Assembly: GCF_016863495.1 (NCBI RefSeq)
Contig: NZ_BOOZ01000052.1
Location: 1-41,082, forward strand
Source of the DNA: Micromonospora andamanensis
GTDB lineage: Bacteria; Actinomycetota; Actinomycetes; Mycobacteriales; Micromonosporaceae
Length of the DNA stretch: 41,082 nt
Direction of reading: 5' to 3'
The notes beneath the pieces are model-generated. The model was not told the origin of the DNA, did no database searches, and saw nothing but the letters and a program-made list of their open reading frames with translations. Positions 30,809 through 38,226 of the stretch are shown one piece after another. A program made the translations under genes and the position numbers. Every line of letters begins with the position of its first letter. The first letter of the stretch is position 1.

Positions 30809-32677
30809 GTGGCGAGCGGGACTAGTCGGGACGTGCTCGGTCGTGGGCTGACCGTCCTCGGGCGGGCCATCCGGGAACAACCGAGGATCTTCGCGGTCGC
30901 CGTGACCGGCAGCGTGCTGTTCGGCCTGATGGTGGTCGCCAGCGCGTTCGTGGTCGGCGCGGTGGTCGGTGAGGTGGTGGTGCCGGCCGTCGAGAGCGGT
31001 TCGGTGGCGGTGGGCGCGCTGGCGCTGGCCGCCGTGGCGCTGCTCGGGCTGAGCGTGCTGCGGGTGGTCGGCATCTTCGGCCGACGGCTCGGTGCCGGCT
31101 ACATGCAGTTCCGCCTCCAGGCCGCCTACCGCCGCCGGGTCACCCGCCGGTACCTGGAACTGCCGCTGTCCTGGCACCACCGCAACGCCACAGGCACGCT
31201 GCTGTCAAACGCCAACTCCGACGTCGAGGCAGCCTGGCAGCCGATCGCGCCACTACCCTTCGCGGTGGGCACGCTCGTGATGCTCATCGGTGCCGTGGCG
31301 TCGCTGTTTGCCGTGGACTGGGCGCTGGCGCTTGTCGGGATGGCCGTGTTCCCGGCGCTGTTCGCGCTCAACGTGGCGTACTCCCGTCGGATGGCCCCCC
31401 GCCAGGCGCGGGCGCAGCGGCTGCGCGCCGAGGTCAGCGGTATCGCGCACGAGAGCTTCGACGGCGCCCTGGTGGTCAAGACGATGGGCCGGGAGGCCCA
31501 GGAGACCGCCCGCTTCGCGGCCCGGGCCGGCGAGTTGCGGGACGCGTTGATTTCGGTCGGTCGGCTACGGGGCGTGTTCGACCCGATGCTGGAGACGCTG
31601 CCCAGTCTCGGCACCCTCGCGGTGCTCGTGGTCGGTGCGTACCGGCTGCGACAGGGCGCGATCGAGGTGTCCGAGCTGGTGAGCGTGGCCTTCCTGTTCA
31701 CCGTGCTGGCCTTCCCGGTGCGGGCCATCGGCTGGGTGCTCGCCGAACTGCCGCGCAGCGTCGCCGGCTGGGACCGGATCCGCCGGGTGCTCGACGCCAC
31801 CGGCGAGATGCCGTACGGCGACATCCGGCCGGACCCGGCAGTGACGACGCCGGCCACGCTCACCTTCGCCGACGTGGGGTTCGCCTACGAGCCCGCCGAG
31901 GCGCACCTGCCCGGCGCCGAGGTGCTGGGCGAGGTCTCCTTCACCGTGCCAGCCGGAAAGACTGTCGCCCTGGTCGGGCCGACAGGTTCCGGCAAGTCCA
32001 CGGTCACCGCGCTGGCGGTCCGGCTCGTCGATCCGCACTCGGGCACGGTCAGCATCGACGGCGTGGACGTCCGGGACCTGGCCGCGGACGTGCTCGCCGG
32101 CACCGCCGCGCTCGTCGCCCAGGTGCCGTTCGTCTTCGACGACACCGTGCGGGCCAACGTCTCGCTGGACCGGCCCGGCGTCGACGACGAGGCGGTCTGG
32201 GCCGCGCTGCGGCTGGCCGAGGCCGACGGGTTCGTCGCCGCGCTGCCCGACGGGCTGGACACCATGGTCGGCGAACGGGGCACCTCGCTATCCGGCGGTC
32301 AGCGGCAGCGCCTCACCCTGGCCCGGGCGTTGGCGGGCCGCCCCCGCCTGCTGGTGCTCGACGACGCGACAAGCGCTGTCGACCCCCGGGTGGAGGCCGC
32401 CATCCTGGCCGGGCTGCGCTCGTCGGCCGGCGGCGGTCCGGGCGCGTCGATCCTGGTGGTGGCCTACCGGCGGGCGACCATCGCCCTCGCCGACGAGGTC
32501 ATCTACCTGGAGCAGGGGCGGGTGGTGGCGCGGGGCACGCACACCGCGCTGCTGGCCACCGTGCCGGGCTACGCCGATCTCGTCACCGCCTACGAGCAGG
32601 CCGAGGTCGACCCTGACCGGCAGCGCACGTACGACGAGGTCACCCCGATGACCTCCGGACTGGAGGTGGACCGGTGA
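30809..32677 (+). CDS. ABC exporter half-transporter, degenerate-site subunit
   Basis: 622 aa: six-helix membrane domain (residues ~25-310) and C-terminal ATPase. Walker A GPTGSGKST starts near residue 390 and the LSGGQ signature is canonical (494-498). The residue after the Walker B Asp is D519 instead of the catalytic Glu (VLDDATS), and the H-loop His is Y553 (VVAYRRA). These changes mark the non-hydrolysing half of a heterodimeric exporter. GTG 30809 follows GGGGGAG. Linked to the next gene through two tandem repeats. Substrate (drug, lipid or peptide) unknown. Confidence 0.92.
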   Translation: MASGTSRDVLGRGLTVLGRAIREQPRIFAVAVTGSVLFGLMVVASAFVVGAVVGEVVVPAVESGSVAVGALALAAVALLGLSVLRVVGIFGRRLGAGYMQFRLQAAYRRRVTRRYLELPLSWHHRNATGTLLSNANSDVEAAWQPIAPLPFAVGTLVMLIGAVASLFAVDWALALVGMAVFPALFALNVAYSRRMAPRQARAQRLRAEVSGIAHESFDGALVVKTMGREAQETARFAARAGELRDALISVGRLRGVFDPMLETLPSLGTLAVLVVGAYRLRQGAIEVSELVSVAFLFTVLAFPVRAIGWVLAELPRSVAGWDRIRRVLDATGEMPYGDIRPDPAVTTPATLTFADVGFAYEPAEAHLPGAEVLGEVSFTVPAGKTVALVGPTGSGKSTVTALAVRLVDPHSGTVSIDGVDVRDLAADVLAGTAALVAQVPFVFDDTVRANVSLDRPGVDDEAVWAALRLAEADGFVAALPDGLDTMVGERGTSLSGGQRQRLTLARALAGRPRLLVLDDATSAVDPRVEAAILAGLRSSAGGGPGASILVVAYRRATIALADEVIYLEQGRVVARGTHTALLATVPGYADLVTAYEQAEVDPDRQRTYDEVTPMTSGLEVDR

Positions 32678-32777
32678 GCGCGAGGAGTGAGCTTGCGAGC
32701 CCCGCAGTCGCGAACGGAAGGCGGATTCGGTGAGCGCGAGGAGTGAGCTTGCGAGCCCCGCAGTCGCGAACGGAAGG
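32674..32777 (+). repeat. Two tandem copies of the intercistronic repeat between the ABC exporter genes
   Basis: Copies at 32674-32721 and 32730-32777 are identical over 48 bp and 56 bp apart. Each begins GTGAGCGCGAGGAGTGAGC and ends CGCGAACGGAAGG. Each GTG opens a 19-codon frame beginning VSARSELASPAVANGR. The first starts in the GTGA of the upstream stop and ends in the GTGA that starts the second; the second ends in the GTGA that starts the next transporter gene. The terminal GGAAGG is the ribosome site of that gene. Confidence 0.9.
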
Positions 32778-32785
32778 TTGGACAG

Positions 32786-34576
32786 GTGAGTGTGGGCTCG
32801 GTACGGGTCGACGAGGCGTCCGAGCGGGCCGAGTCGACGTGGCGGACGCTGCGTCGGGGGCTGGCGCTCTCCCCGGAGCTGCGGGTCGGGCTGGCCGGCA
32901 CGCTCGGCCTGGCGCTCGTGTACATGGTCGGCCGGGTGGCCGTGCCGGTGGCGGTGCAGCAGGGCATCGACCGGGGCATCGCCGGCGGGCTGAACCTGGA
33001 CGCGTTGTTCGTGGTGGTGTCGGTCACCGCGGCGGTGCTTGTGGTGACCACGACCTGCGGTTACCTGATGATGCGTCGACTGTTCACGGTCAGCGAGACG
33101 GCGCTGGCGGGGGTGCGGGTACGCGCCTTCCGGCACGTGCACGACCTGTCGATGCTGCACCAGCAGTCGGAGCGGCGGGGTTCACTCGTCTCCCGGGTGA
33201 CGAGCGATGTCGACCAGATCACCCAGTTCCTCCAGTGGGGCGGGGTGATCCTGCTCGTCAACCTGGGCCAGTTGGCCGTCACCACGGCCGTGATGTTGGC
33301 GTACTCGTGGCAGTTGACGCTCGTGGTCTTCGCCGCCTTCGGGCCGGCGGTGCTGGTGATCCGGCTGCTCCAGCGACGGCTCGCCGCGGCGTACGGCGTG
33401 GTCCGGCAGCGCACCGGCGCCCTGCTGGGTGCGGTCGGGGAGAGCGTGGTCGGCGCACCGGTGATCCGGGCGTACGGCATCGCGGGGCGGACCGCCCGAC
33501 GGTTGGACGAGGCGATCGACGGTCAGCGGCGGGCCCAGCAGAAGGCGATCCGGATCAGCATCCTCGGCAGTTCGGTAGGTGAGTTGGCCGCCGGGCTGGC
33601 GTTGGCCGGGGTGGTGGTGCTCGGGGTGTTCCTCGGCGCCGACCGGACGCTGAGCATCGGTGAGGTCACCGCGTTCCTGTTCCTGGTGACGCTGTTCATC
33701 CAGCCGGTGCAGATCGCCACCGAGGTGCTCAACGAGGCGCAGAACGCGATAGCCGGCTGGCGTCGGGTGCTCGACGTGCTGGACGTCGAACCGGATGTGG
33801 CGGATCCGGGAGCGCAGGGACGCGAGCTGCCCACCGGGCCGTTGGACATCCGCTTCGGCGGGGTGCGTTTCGCCTATCCCGGCGGGCCGACCGTGCTGCA
33901 CGACATCAGCCTGGAGATTCCGGCGAAGAGCCGGGTGGCGGTGGTCGGCGAGACGGGTAGCGGCAAGACCACCTTCGCCAAGCTGGTGACCCGGCTGATG
34001 GACCCGACGGCCGGCGCGGTGCTGTTGTCGGGGGTGCCACTCACCGACGTGCGTTTCGACTCGCTGCGGTCCCGGGTGGTGATGGTTCCGCAGGACGGTT
34101 TCCTGTTCGACGCCACGGTGGCCGACAACGTCCGCTTCGCCCGTCCGGAGTTGACCGATGAGCAGCTCACCGCCGCGTTCACCGAGCTGGGTCTGGCCGA
34201 CTGGCTGGACGGGCTGCCCGCCGGGCTGGCGACCGGGGTGGGTGAGCGTGGCGAGGCGCTGAGCGTGGGGGAGCGCCAGTTGGTGGCGCTGGCCCGGGCG
34301 TACGTGGCGGACCCGGACCTGCTGGTGCTGGACGAGGCGACAAGTGCCGTGGACCCGGCCACCGAGGTGCGGTTGCAGCGGACGTTGGACGCGGTGACCC
34401 GGGGCCGGACCACCCTGGCGATCGCGCACCGGCTCTCGACCGCGCAGAACGCCGACGAGGTGATCGTGGTGGACCGGGGGCGGGTCGTGCAGCGTGGCTC
34501 GCACGACGAGCTGATCCGGGAGCCGGATTCGGTGTACGGCCTGCTCTACGCCTCGTGGCTTGAGCAGACCCGGTAG
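32786..34576 (+). CDS. ABC exporter half-transporter, catalytic-site subunit
   Basis: 596 aa: six-helix membrane domain (~30-310) and ATPase. Walker A GETGSGKTT starts near residue 388, Walker B VLDEATS with Glu E517, and H-loop H548 in IAHRLST are intact, but the signature is LSVGE (492-496) rather than LSGGQ. Paired with the previous subunit this gives one competent and one degenerate ATP site, as known for TM287/288-type exporters. GTG 32786 overlaps the end of the repeat mini-ORF as GTGA; GGAAGG precedes it. Confidence 0.93.
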   Translation: MSVGSVRVDEASERAESTWRTLRRGLALSPELRVGLAGTLGLALVYMVGRVAVPVAVQQGIDRGIAGGLNLDALFVVVSVTAAVLVVTTTCGYLMMRRLFTVSETALAGVRVRAFRHVHDLSMLHQQSERRGSLVSRVTSDVDQITQFLQWGGVILLVNLGQLAVTTAVMLAYSWQLTLVVFAAFGPAVLVIRLLQRRLAAAYGVVRQRTGALLGAVGESVVGAPVIRAYGIAGRTARRLDEAIDGQRRAQQKAIRISILGSSVGELAAGLALAGVVVLGVFLGADRTLSIGEVTAFLFLVTLFIQPVQIATEVLNEAQNAIAGWRRVLDVLDVEPDVADPGAQGRELPTGPLDIRFGGVRFAYPGGPTVLHDISLEIPAKSRVAVVGETGSGKTTFAKLVTRLMDPTAGAVLLSGVPLTDVRFDSLRSRVVMVPQDGFLFDATVADNVRFARPELTDEQLTAAFTELGLADWLDGLPAGLATGVGERGEALSVGERQLVALARAYVADPDLLVLDEATSAVDPATEVRLQRTLDAVTRGRTTLAIAHRLSTAQNADEVIVVDRGRVVQRGSHDELIREPDSVYGLLYASWLEQTR

Positions 34577-34596
34577 ACGACGCGGGGCCGATGCCA

Positions 34597-34626
34597 TACC
34601 CTCCGAGTTAGGTAAGCCTAACCTCA
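34597..34626 (+). promoter_or_regulatory. Promoter with iron box (IdeR/DmdR/DtxR-type operator)
   Basis: TTAGGTAAGCCTAACCTCA at 34608-34626 matches the DtxR-family 19-bp consensus at 16 of 19 positions. A -10 hexamer TACCCT (34597-34602) lies 5 nt before it, so the operator covers the expected transcription start. The AAAGGAGG ribosome site begins at its last base. Confidence 0.8.
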
Positions 34627-34640
34627 AAGGAGGTCGTGTC

Positions 34641-35372
34641 ATGCGGCCCAGCCCCGCTGAGATCGTCCGGACCCTGGTGGCGGGTCGGTTGCCCGGCCTC
34701 GTCCACCTGGCCTGCCGGCCCGGTCTGCACCACGTGCGTCACGCCACCGACCCCGAGGGGCGGGTGCTGCTGCTGGTGCCGGTGGTAAGCGATCTCGCGG
34801 CGGCGCTGCGTCCCGGCACCGACGACCGGCCCGTCGCGGTGGTGCTCGACGTGCTCGACCTGCCGCCCGCCGCCGGGGCGCCGTCACTCGGCCGGGCCCT
34901 GGTCTCCGGTTGGGCGCGTCGGTTGGCCGGCGACGAGGCGCGGGCCGCCGCCGTGGACTTCGCCGCGGTCGAGCCCACCGGCGACCTGCTCGACGTGGGC
35001 ACCCGTTTCCAGCTGTACCGGTTCGAGGTGGCCGAGGCGCGCTGGCACCGGGCCGGCGACCTGCGCCGGATCGACCCCCAGGCGTACGCGGAGGCCGAGC
35101 CGGATCCGTTGCACCCGGTCGAGGCGGGGCTGCTCACCCACCTGGGCGAGAACCACGCCCAGCGGATGACGGACTACCTGCGCCGGCAGCTCGGCCTGGC
35201 CGCCGGTCCGGCCGAGCACGCGCCGCGCGTCGAGCGGATCGACAGGTACGGGATGCTCGTGACCTTCGGCCGACCGGGCGCCCGGCGACGGGCCCGGCTC
35301 GCCTTCGGGCGACGGCTGGCCGACCAGGCGGAGCTGACCCGGCTGCTGCACCCGGTGTTCTGCGCGGGCTGA
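34641..35372 (+). CDS. DUF2470-domain protein, probably iron/heme linked
   Basis: 243 aa. The N-terminal ~130 residues resemble the split-barrel (PNPOx-like) half of HugZ-type heme proteins; the C-terminal ~85 residues match DUF2470 (HPVEAGLLTHLGENHAQRMTDYLRRQLG ... VERIDRYGMLVTFGRPGARRRARLAF). Such combinations occur in heme-binding or heme-degrading proteins, but activity is not established here. ATG 34641 is fixed by AAAGGAGG 7 nt upstream; the open frame further 5' covers the promoter. The iron box implies expression when iron is scarce. Confidence 0.87.
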   Translation: MRPSPAEIVRTLVAGRLPGLVHLACRPGLHHVRHATDPEGRVLLLVPVVSDLAAALRPGTDDRPVAVVLDVLDLPPAAGAPSLGRALVSGWARRLAGDEARAAAVDFAAVEPTGDLLDVGTRFQLYRFEVAEARWHRAGDLRRIDPQAYAEAEPDPLHPVEAGLLTHLGENHAQRMTDYLRRQLGLAAGPAEHAPRVERIDRYGMLVTFGRPGARRRARLAFGRRLADQAELTRLLHPVFCAG

Positions 35373-35381
35373 CCCACCGTC

Positions 35382-35404
35382 CCGCAGGTCTCCGGTCTCT
35401 GCGG
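35382..35404. terminator. Hairpin between convergent DUF2470 and TetR genes
   Basis: CCGCAG, 11-nt loop, CTGCGG in the 51-nt convergent gap. Moderate stem only. Confidence 0.35.
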
Positions 35405-35423
35405 TCGTCGGGACTGCGCCGGG

Positions 35424-36020
35424 TCAACCGGCGAGGTCGCCGGTGAGATAGCGGTGCACGGTCGGGCCGACCGTGGCGATCAGGGTGTCCGGCGCGACGG
35501 AGGCGACCGGCTCCAGCCGGATCACGTAGCGCATCAGCGCCAGCCCGACGAGCTGGCTGGCCACCAGCGACCCGCGCAGCGGCACCTCGGCCGGGTCGAC
35601 GTCGAGCTGGTCGAGGACCCGGCGCAGCACCTGGGTGGTGAGGAACTCGCGCAGCAGCCGGGCGGTCCACTCGCTGCTGACCGCGGAGCGCAGCAGGGCC
35701 ACCCCGGCGGCCCCGGCCGGCGAGTCCCACACCGTGACGAACATGCGTACCAGTCGCTCGCCGAGGCCGTCACGGTCACCGGCGAGCACCTTCGGCAGCA
35801 GTTCCCGGGGGTCCACCGGAAACCGCATGGCGGCCAGGAAGAGCTGCTCCTTGGTGCCGAAGTAGTGGTGCACCAGGGCCGGGTCGACCCCGGCGGCGGC
35901 GGCGATGGCCCGGATGGTGCTGGCGTCGAAGCCGCGTTCGGCGAAGGTGGACCGGGCCGCCTCCAGGATCGTGTCCCGGGTGCCGGGGTTACCGGGTCGC
36001 CGACCGCTACGCCGTACCAT
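35424..36020 (-). CDS. TetR-family repressor
   Basis: 198 aa. N-terminal helix-turn-helix at residues ~14-60 (TRDTILEAARSTFAERGFDASTIRAIAAAAGVDPALVHHYFGTKEQLF) and a helical ligand domain of the C-terminal TetR type. It is the last gene after an ABC-2 exporter on the same strand, with GAGGGAGAG before its ATG. The likely target is the exporter operator at 37603-37618, giving drug- or metabolite-induced efflux. A large stem-loop separates it from the permease gene. Confidence 0.92.
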   Translation of the reverse strand: MVRRSGRRPGNPGTRDTILEAARSTFAERGFDASTIRAIAAAAGVDPALVHHYFGTKEQLFLAAMRFPVDPRELLPKVLAGDRDGLGERLVRMFVTVWDSPAGAAGVALLRSAVSSEWTARLLREFLTTQVLRRVLDQLDVDPAEVPLRGSLVASQLVGLALMRYVIRLEPVASVAPDTLIATVGPTVHRYLTGDLAG

Positions 36021-36048
36021 CGCTCTCCCTCGCTCCGTTCCGACGGCT

Positions 36049-36093
36049 GGGCCTGTCCGGCGGCGGGTGCGGCCCGCGCGGCCGGACAGGCCC
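36049..36093 (-). other. Long stem-loop between the ABC-2 permease and TetR genes
   Basis: GGGCCTGTCCGGC (36049-36061) pairs perfectly with GCCGGACAGGCCC (36081-36093), and GCGGG/CCCGC pairs within the loop. It could be a terminator or attenuator lowering TetR relative to the exporter, or an mRNA stabiliser. Confidence 0.6.
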
Positions 36094-36100
36094 GCTGTCG

Positions 36101-36856
36101 TCAGCCGCTACGCCGGCGCAGGGTGGCCGCGGCGAGCACCAGCGCCAGCACCGCCGCGGCGGCGACGATGGCCACGTCGCGCCACATCGTCCCGGTCGGC
36201 TCGGCGTGCGCGCCGACCTCCTGCAGGGCCTCGACGGCGTACGACAGGGGCAGTACGTCACTTGTCGCCTGCAACCAGCCGGCCATCTCGTCGCGCGGCA
36301 CGAACAGCCCGCAGAGCAGCAGTTGCGGCGCGACCACGACCGGCATGAACTGTACGGCCTGGAACTCGGTGCGGGCGAAGGCGCTGCACAGCAACCCGAG
36401 CGCGACGGCGAGCACCGCGTTCAGCGCGGCGATCAGGATGACCAGAGCGCTGCTGCCGGCCGTCTCCAGACCGAAGACCCAGTACGCGACGGCCGAGGCG
36501 ATGACGGCCTGCACCGCGCCGGCCAGCCCGAAGGCGATCCCGTACCCGAAGAGCAGGTCGGTCTTGCCCAGCGGGGTGGTGAGCAGCCGTTCCAGGGTGC
36601 CGGTGGTCCGCTCGCGCAGCATCGCGATGCTTGTCACCAGGAACATGATGATGAACGGGAAGAAGCCGAGCATCACAAGTGCGATCCGGTCGAAGGCCGA
36701 CGGCTGCCCGGGCGGCGCGGGCTGGTCGGCGTACATGTAGTAGACCAGGGTGAGCAGCACGGTGGGCACCGCCACCAGCAGCGCGACGGTTCGCCTGTCG
36801 TGGCGCAGCTGCCGCAGGATGCGCGCCACGGTGGCGGACAGGATGCGCGGGTTCAT
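36101..36856 (-). CDS. ABC-2 type transporter permease
   Basis: 251 aa with six membrane segments. The LRERTTGTLERLLTTPLGKTDLLFGY stretch in the first cytoplasmic loop is the ABC-2 signature, and LPLSYAVEALQ lies before the last helix. ATG 36856 is chosen because GGAGG is 4 nt upstream; GTG 36859 is the alternative. Either way it overlaps the stop of the ATPase gene, so the two are coupled and form one exporter, probably for a drug or secondary metabolite. Confidence 0.92.
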   Translation of the reverse strand: MNPRILSATVARILRQLRHDRRTVALLVAVPTVLLTLVYYMYADQPAPPGQPSAFDRIALVMLGFFPFIIMFLVTSIAMLRERTTGTLERLLTTPLGKTDLLFGYGIAFGLAGAVQAVIASAVAYWVFGLETAGSSALVILIAALNAVLAVALGLLCSAFARTEFQAVQFMPVVVAPQLLLCGLFVPRDEMAGWLQATSDVLPLSYAVEALQEVGAHAEPTGTMWRDVAIVAAAAVLALVLAAATLRRRSG

Positions 36857-37587
36857 CACGCCTCCCCGGACTGGTCGGACTGACTGGCTCTGATCAGCCG
36901 GAGGAACGCCTCGTCGAGATCGTCCACCCCGGCGGTGGCCCGGACGGCGTCCGGGGTGTCGTCGGCGATGAGCCGTCCCTCGCGGATGAGCAGCAGGCGG
37001 TCACACCGGGCGGCCTCGTCCATCACGTGACTCGACACCAGCAGGGTCGTCCCGGTCGCCGCAAGGGCGTGGAACCGGGCCCAGAGGTCCGCCCGCAGCA
37101 CCGGATCCTGACCGACGGTGGGCTCGTCGAGCACGATCAGCTCAGGCTCGCCGACAAGCGCGCAGGCCAGCGACGCCCGGCTGCGCTGCCCGCCGGAGAG
37201 GGTGCCCACCAGTTGGCCAGCGGCCGGGGCCAGCCCGACGTCGGCAACCGCGCGGTCGGCCTCAGCCCGGTCACGGCCGTGCAGCGCGGCGAAGTAGCGG
37301 GCGTTCTCCCGCACCGTCAGGTCGGCGTAGACGCTCGGCGCCTGGGTCAGGTAACCGACCCGGTGGCGCAGCGGCGGTGAGCCGGCCGGGGCCCCGAGCA
37401 CCGTCACCGTGCCGGCGCTGACCACCTGCACGCCGACGATCGCGCGCATGAGCGTGGTCTTGCCGCTGCCGCTGGGCCCGAGCAGGCCGGTGACCGAGCC
37501 GCGCGGCACCGTGGCGTCGATCCCGTGCAGCACCCGCCGTCCGCCCCGGTCCACGACCAGGCCCCGAACGGCGATCGCGTCCGCCAT
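36856..37587 (-). CDS. ABC-2 transporter ATP-binding protein
   Basis: 243 aa. Walker A GPSGSGKTT, signature LSGGQRSRAS, Walker B LIVLDEPTVGQDP and switch VSSHVMDEA are all intact; DrrA-like daunorubicin-type family. ATG 37587 follows GGGAGGTGG; the frame is open upstream but that part covers the promoter and operator. Partner of the adjoining permease. Confidence 0.94.
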   Translation of the reverse strand: MADAIAVRGLVVDRGGRRVLHGIDATVPRGSVTGLLGPSGSGKTTLMRAIVGVQVVSAGTVTVLGAPAGSPPLRHRVGYLTQAPSVYADLTVRENARYFAALHGRDRAEADRAVADVGLAPAAGQLVGTLSGGQRSRASLACALVGEPELIVLDEPTVGQDPVLRADLWARFHALAATGTTLLVSSHVMDEAARCDRLLLIREGRLIADDTPDAVRATAGVDDLDEAFLRLIRASQSDQSGEA

Positions 37588-37602
37588 CGCCCACCTCCCT
37601 AA

Positions 37603-37652
37603 TTCATCGTCCGATGAAATCAACGGTAGATGAAATACCGTCGGTTCGGCAA
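37603..37652 (-). promoter_or_regulatory. Promoter and TetR-type operator of the ABC-2 exporter operon
   Basis: On the minus strand TTGCCG (37652-37647), 18 nt, TACCGT (37628-37623). A perfect inverted repeat TTCATCG-TC-CGATGAA (37603-37618) covers the expected start point, and a further GATGAAAT half-site lies at 37629-37636, 16 bp from the first. This fits repression by the TetR protein encoded in the operon. Confidence 0.65.
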
Positions 37653-37702
37653 GGCGCGGCCCGGGGTCGCGCCGGGCCGGCTGTTGCTGGGACCCTCGAA
37701 CG

Positions 37703-38095
37703 ATGGACATCGGTACGCGGGAGCCGACCTTCACCGTCAGCGAGGCGGCCCACCAGGTGGGCCTGACCACCCACACCTTGCGGTGGTACGAGCAGGAGGG
37801 GCTGGTGGCCCCGGTGGGCCGGGACTCCGCCGGCCGGCGTCGCTACACCAGGCAGGACGTCGACTGGTTGCTGCTGTTGACCCGGCTGCGGCGCACCGGC
37901 ATGCCGGTGCGCGACATGCGTCGCTACGTCGAGCTGGCCCGACAGGGTGACGGCACACTCGGTGCCCGTCGGGCACTGTTCGAGGAGCACCGGGTCCGGG
38001 TGCTGCACCGGATGGCCGAGTTGGAGGAGGACCTCAAGGTGCTCGACTTCAAGATCGACCATTACCGGCGGGCGGAGCTGGGCGAGCTCGACTGA
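37703..38095 (+). CDS. MerR-family regulator
   Basis: 130 aa. Winged-helix at residues ~10-80 with FTVSEAAHQVGLTTHTLRWYEQEGLVAPVGRDSAGRRRYTRQDVDWL, then a dimerisation coiled coil (RVLHRMAELEEDLKVLDFKIDHYR). There is no C-terminal Cys set for metals, so it belongs to the small-molecule or ligand-free group. It is divergent from the ABC-2 exporter across 115 nt, so it might also act on that promoter region. ATG 37703 is the first reasonable start. Confidence 0.9.
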   Translation: MDIGTREPTFTVSEAAHQVGLTTHTLRWYEQEGLVAPVGRDSAGRRRYTRQDVDWLLLLTRLRRTGMPVRDMRRYVELARQGDGTLGARRALFEEHRVRVLHRMAELEEDLKVLDFKIDHYRRAELGELD

Positions 38096-38191
38096 CCGAT
38101 GCGTGGAATCCGACGAAACCCCCTCTGGGGCAGCAACTGCTATAGCACGGTCAGCGAAACACAGATCGGACGGCAGGTCCGTCACCGGTCA

Positions 38192-38220
38192 TTGCGCCCC
38201 GATCGGGCGTGCGGCACGAT
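38192..38220 (+). promoter_or_regulatory. Probable leaderless promoter of the nucleotidyltransferase/hisI gene
   Basis: TTGCGC (38192-38197), 17 nt, CACGAT (38215-38220), then 6 nt to GTG 38227. The -10 deviates at its first base. Confidence 0.45.
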
Positions 38221-38226
38221 GGCGCA

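Noticed and set aside
35454..36740. Plus-strand open frame opposite TetR and the permease.
   Set aside because: Shadow frame; both minus-strand genes have clear family signatures and ribosome sites.
38125..38137. CCCC-CTCT-GGGG hairpin as a terminator for the MerR gene.
   Set aside because: Only a four-base stem; too weak to call.
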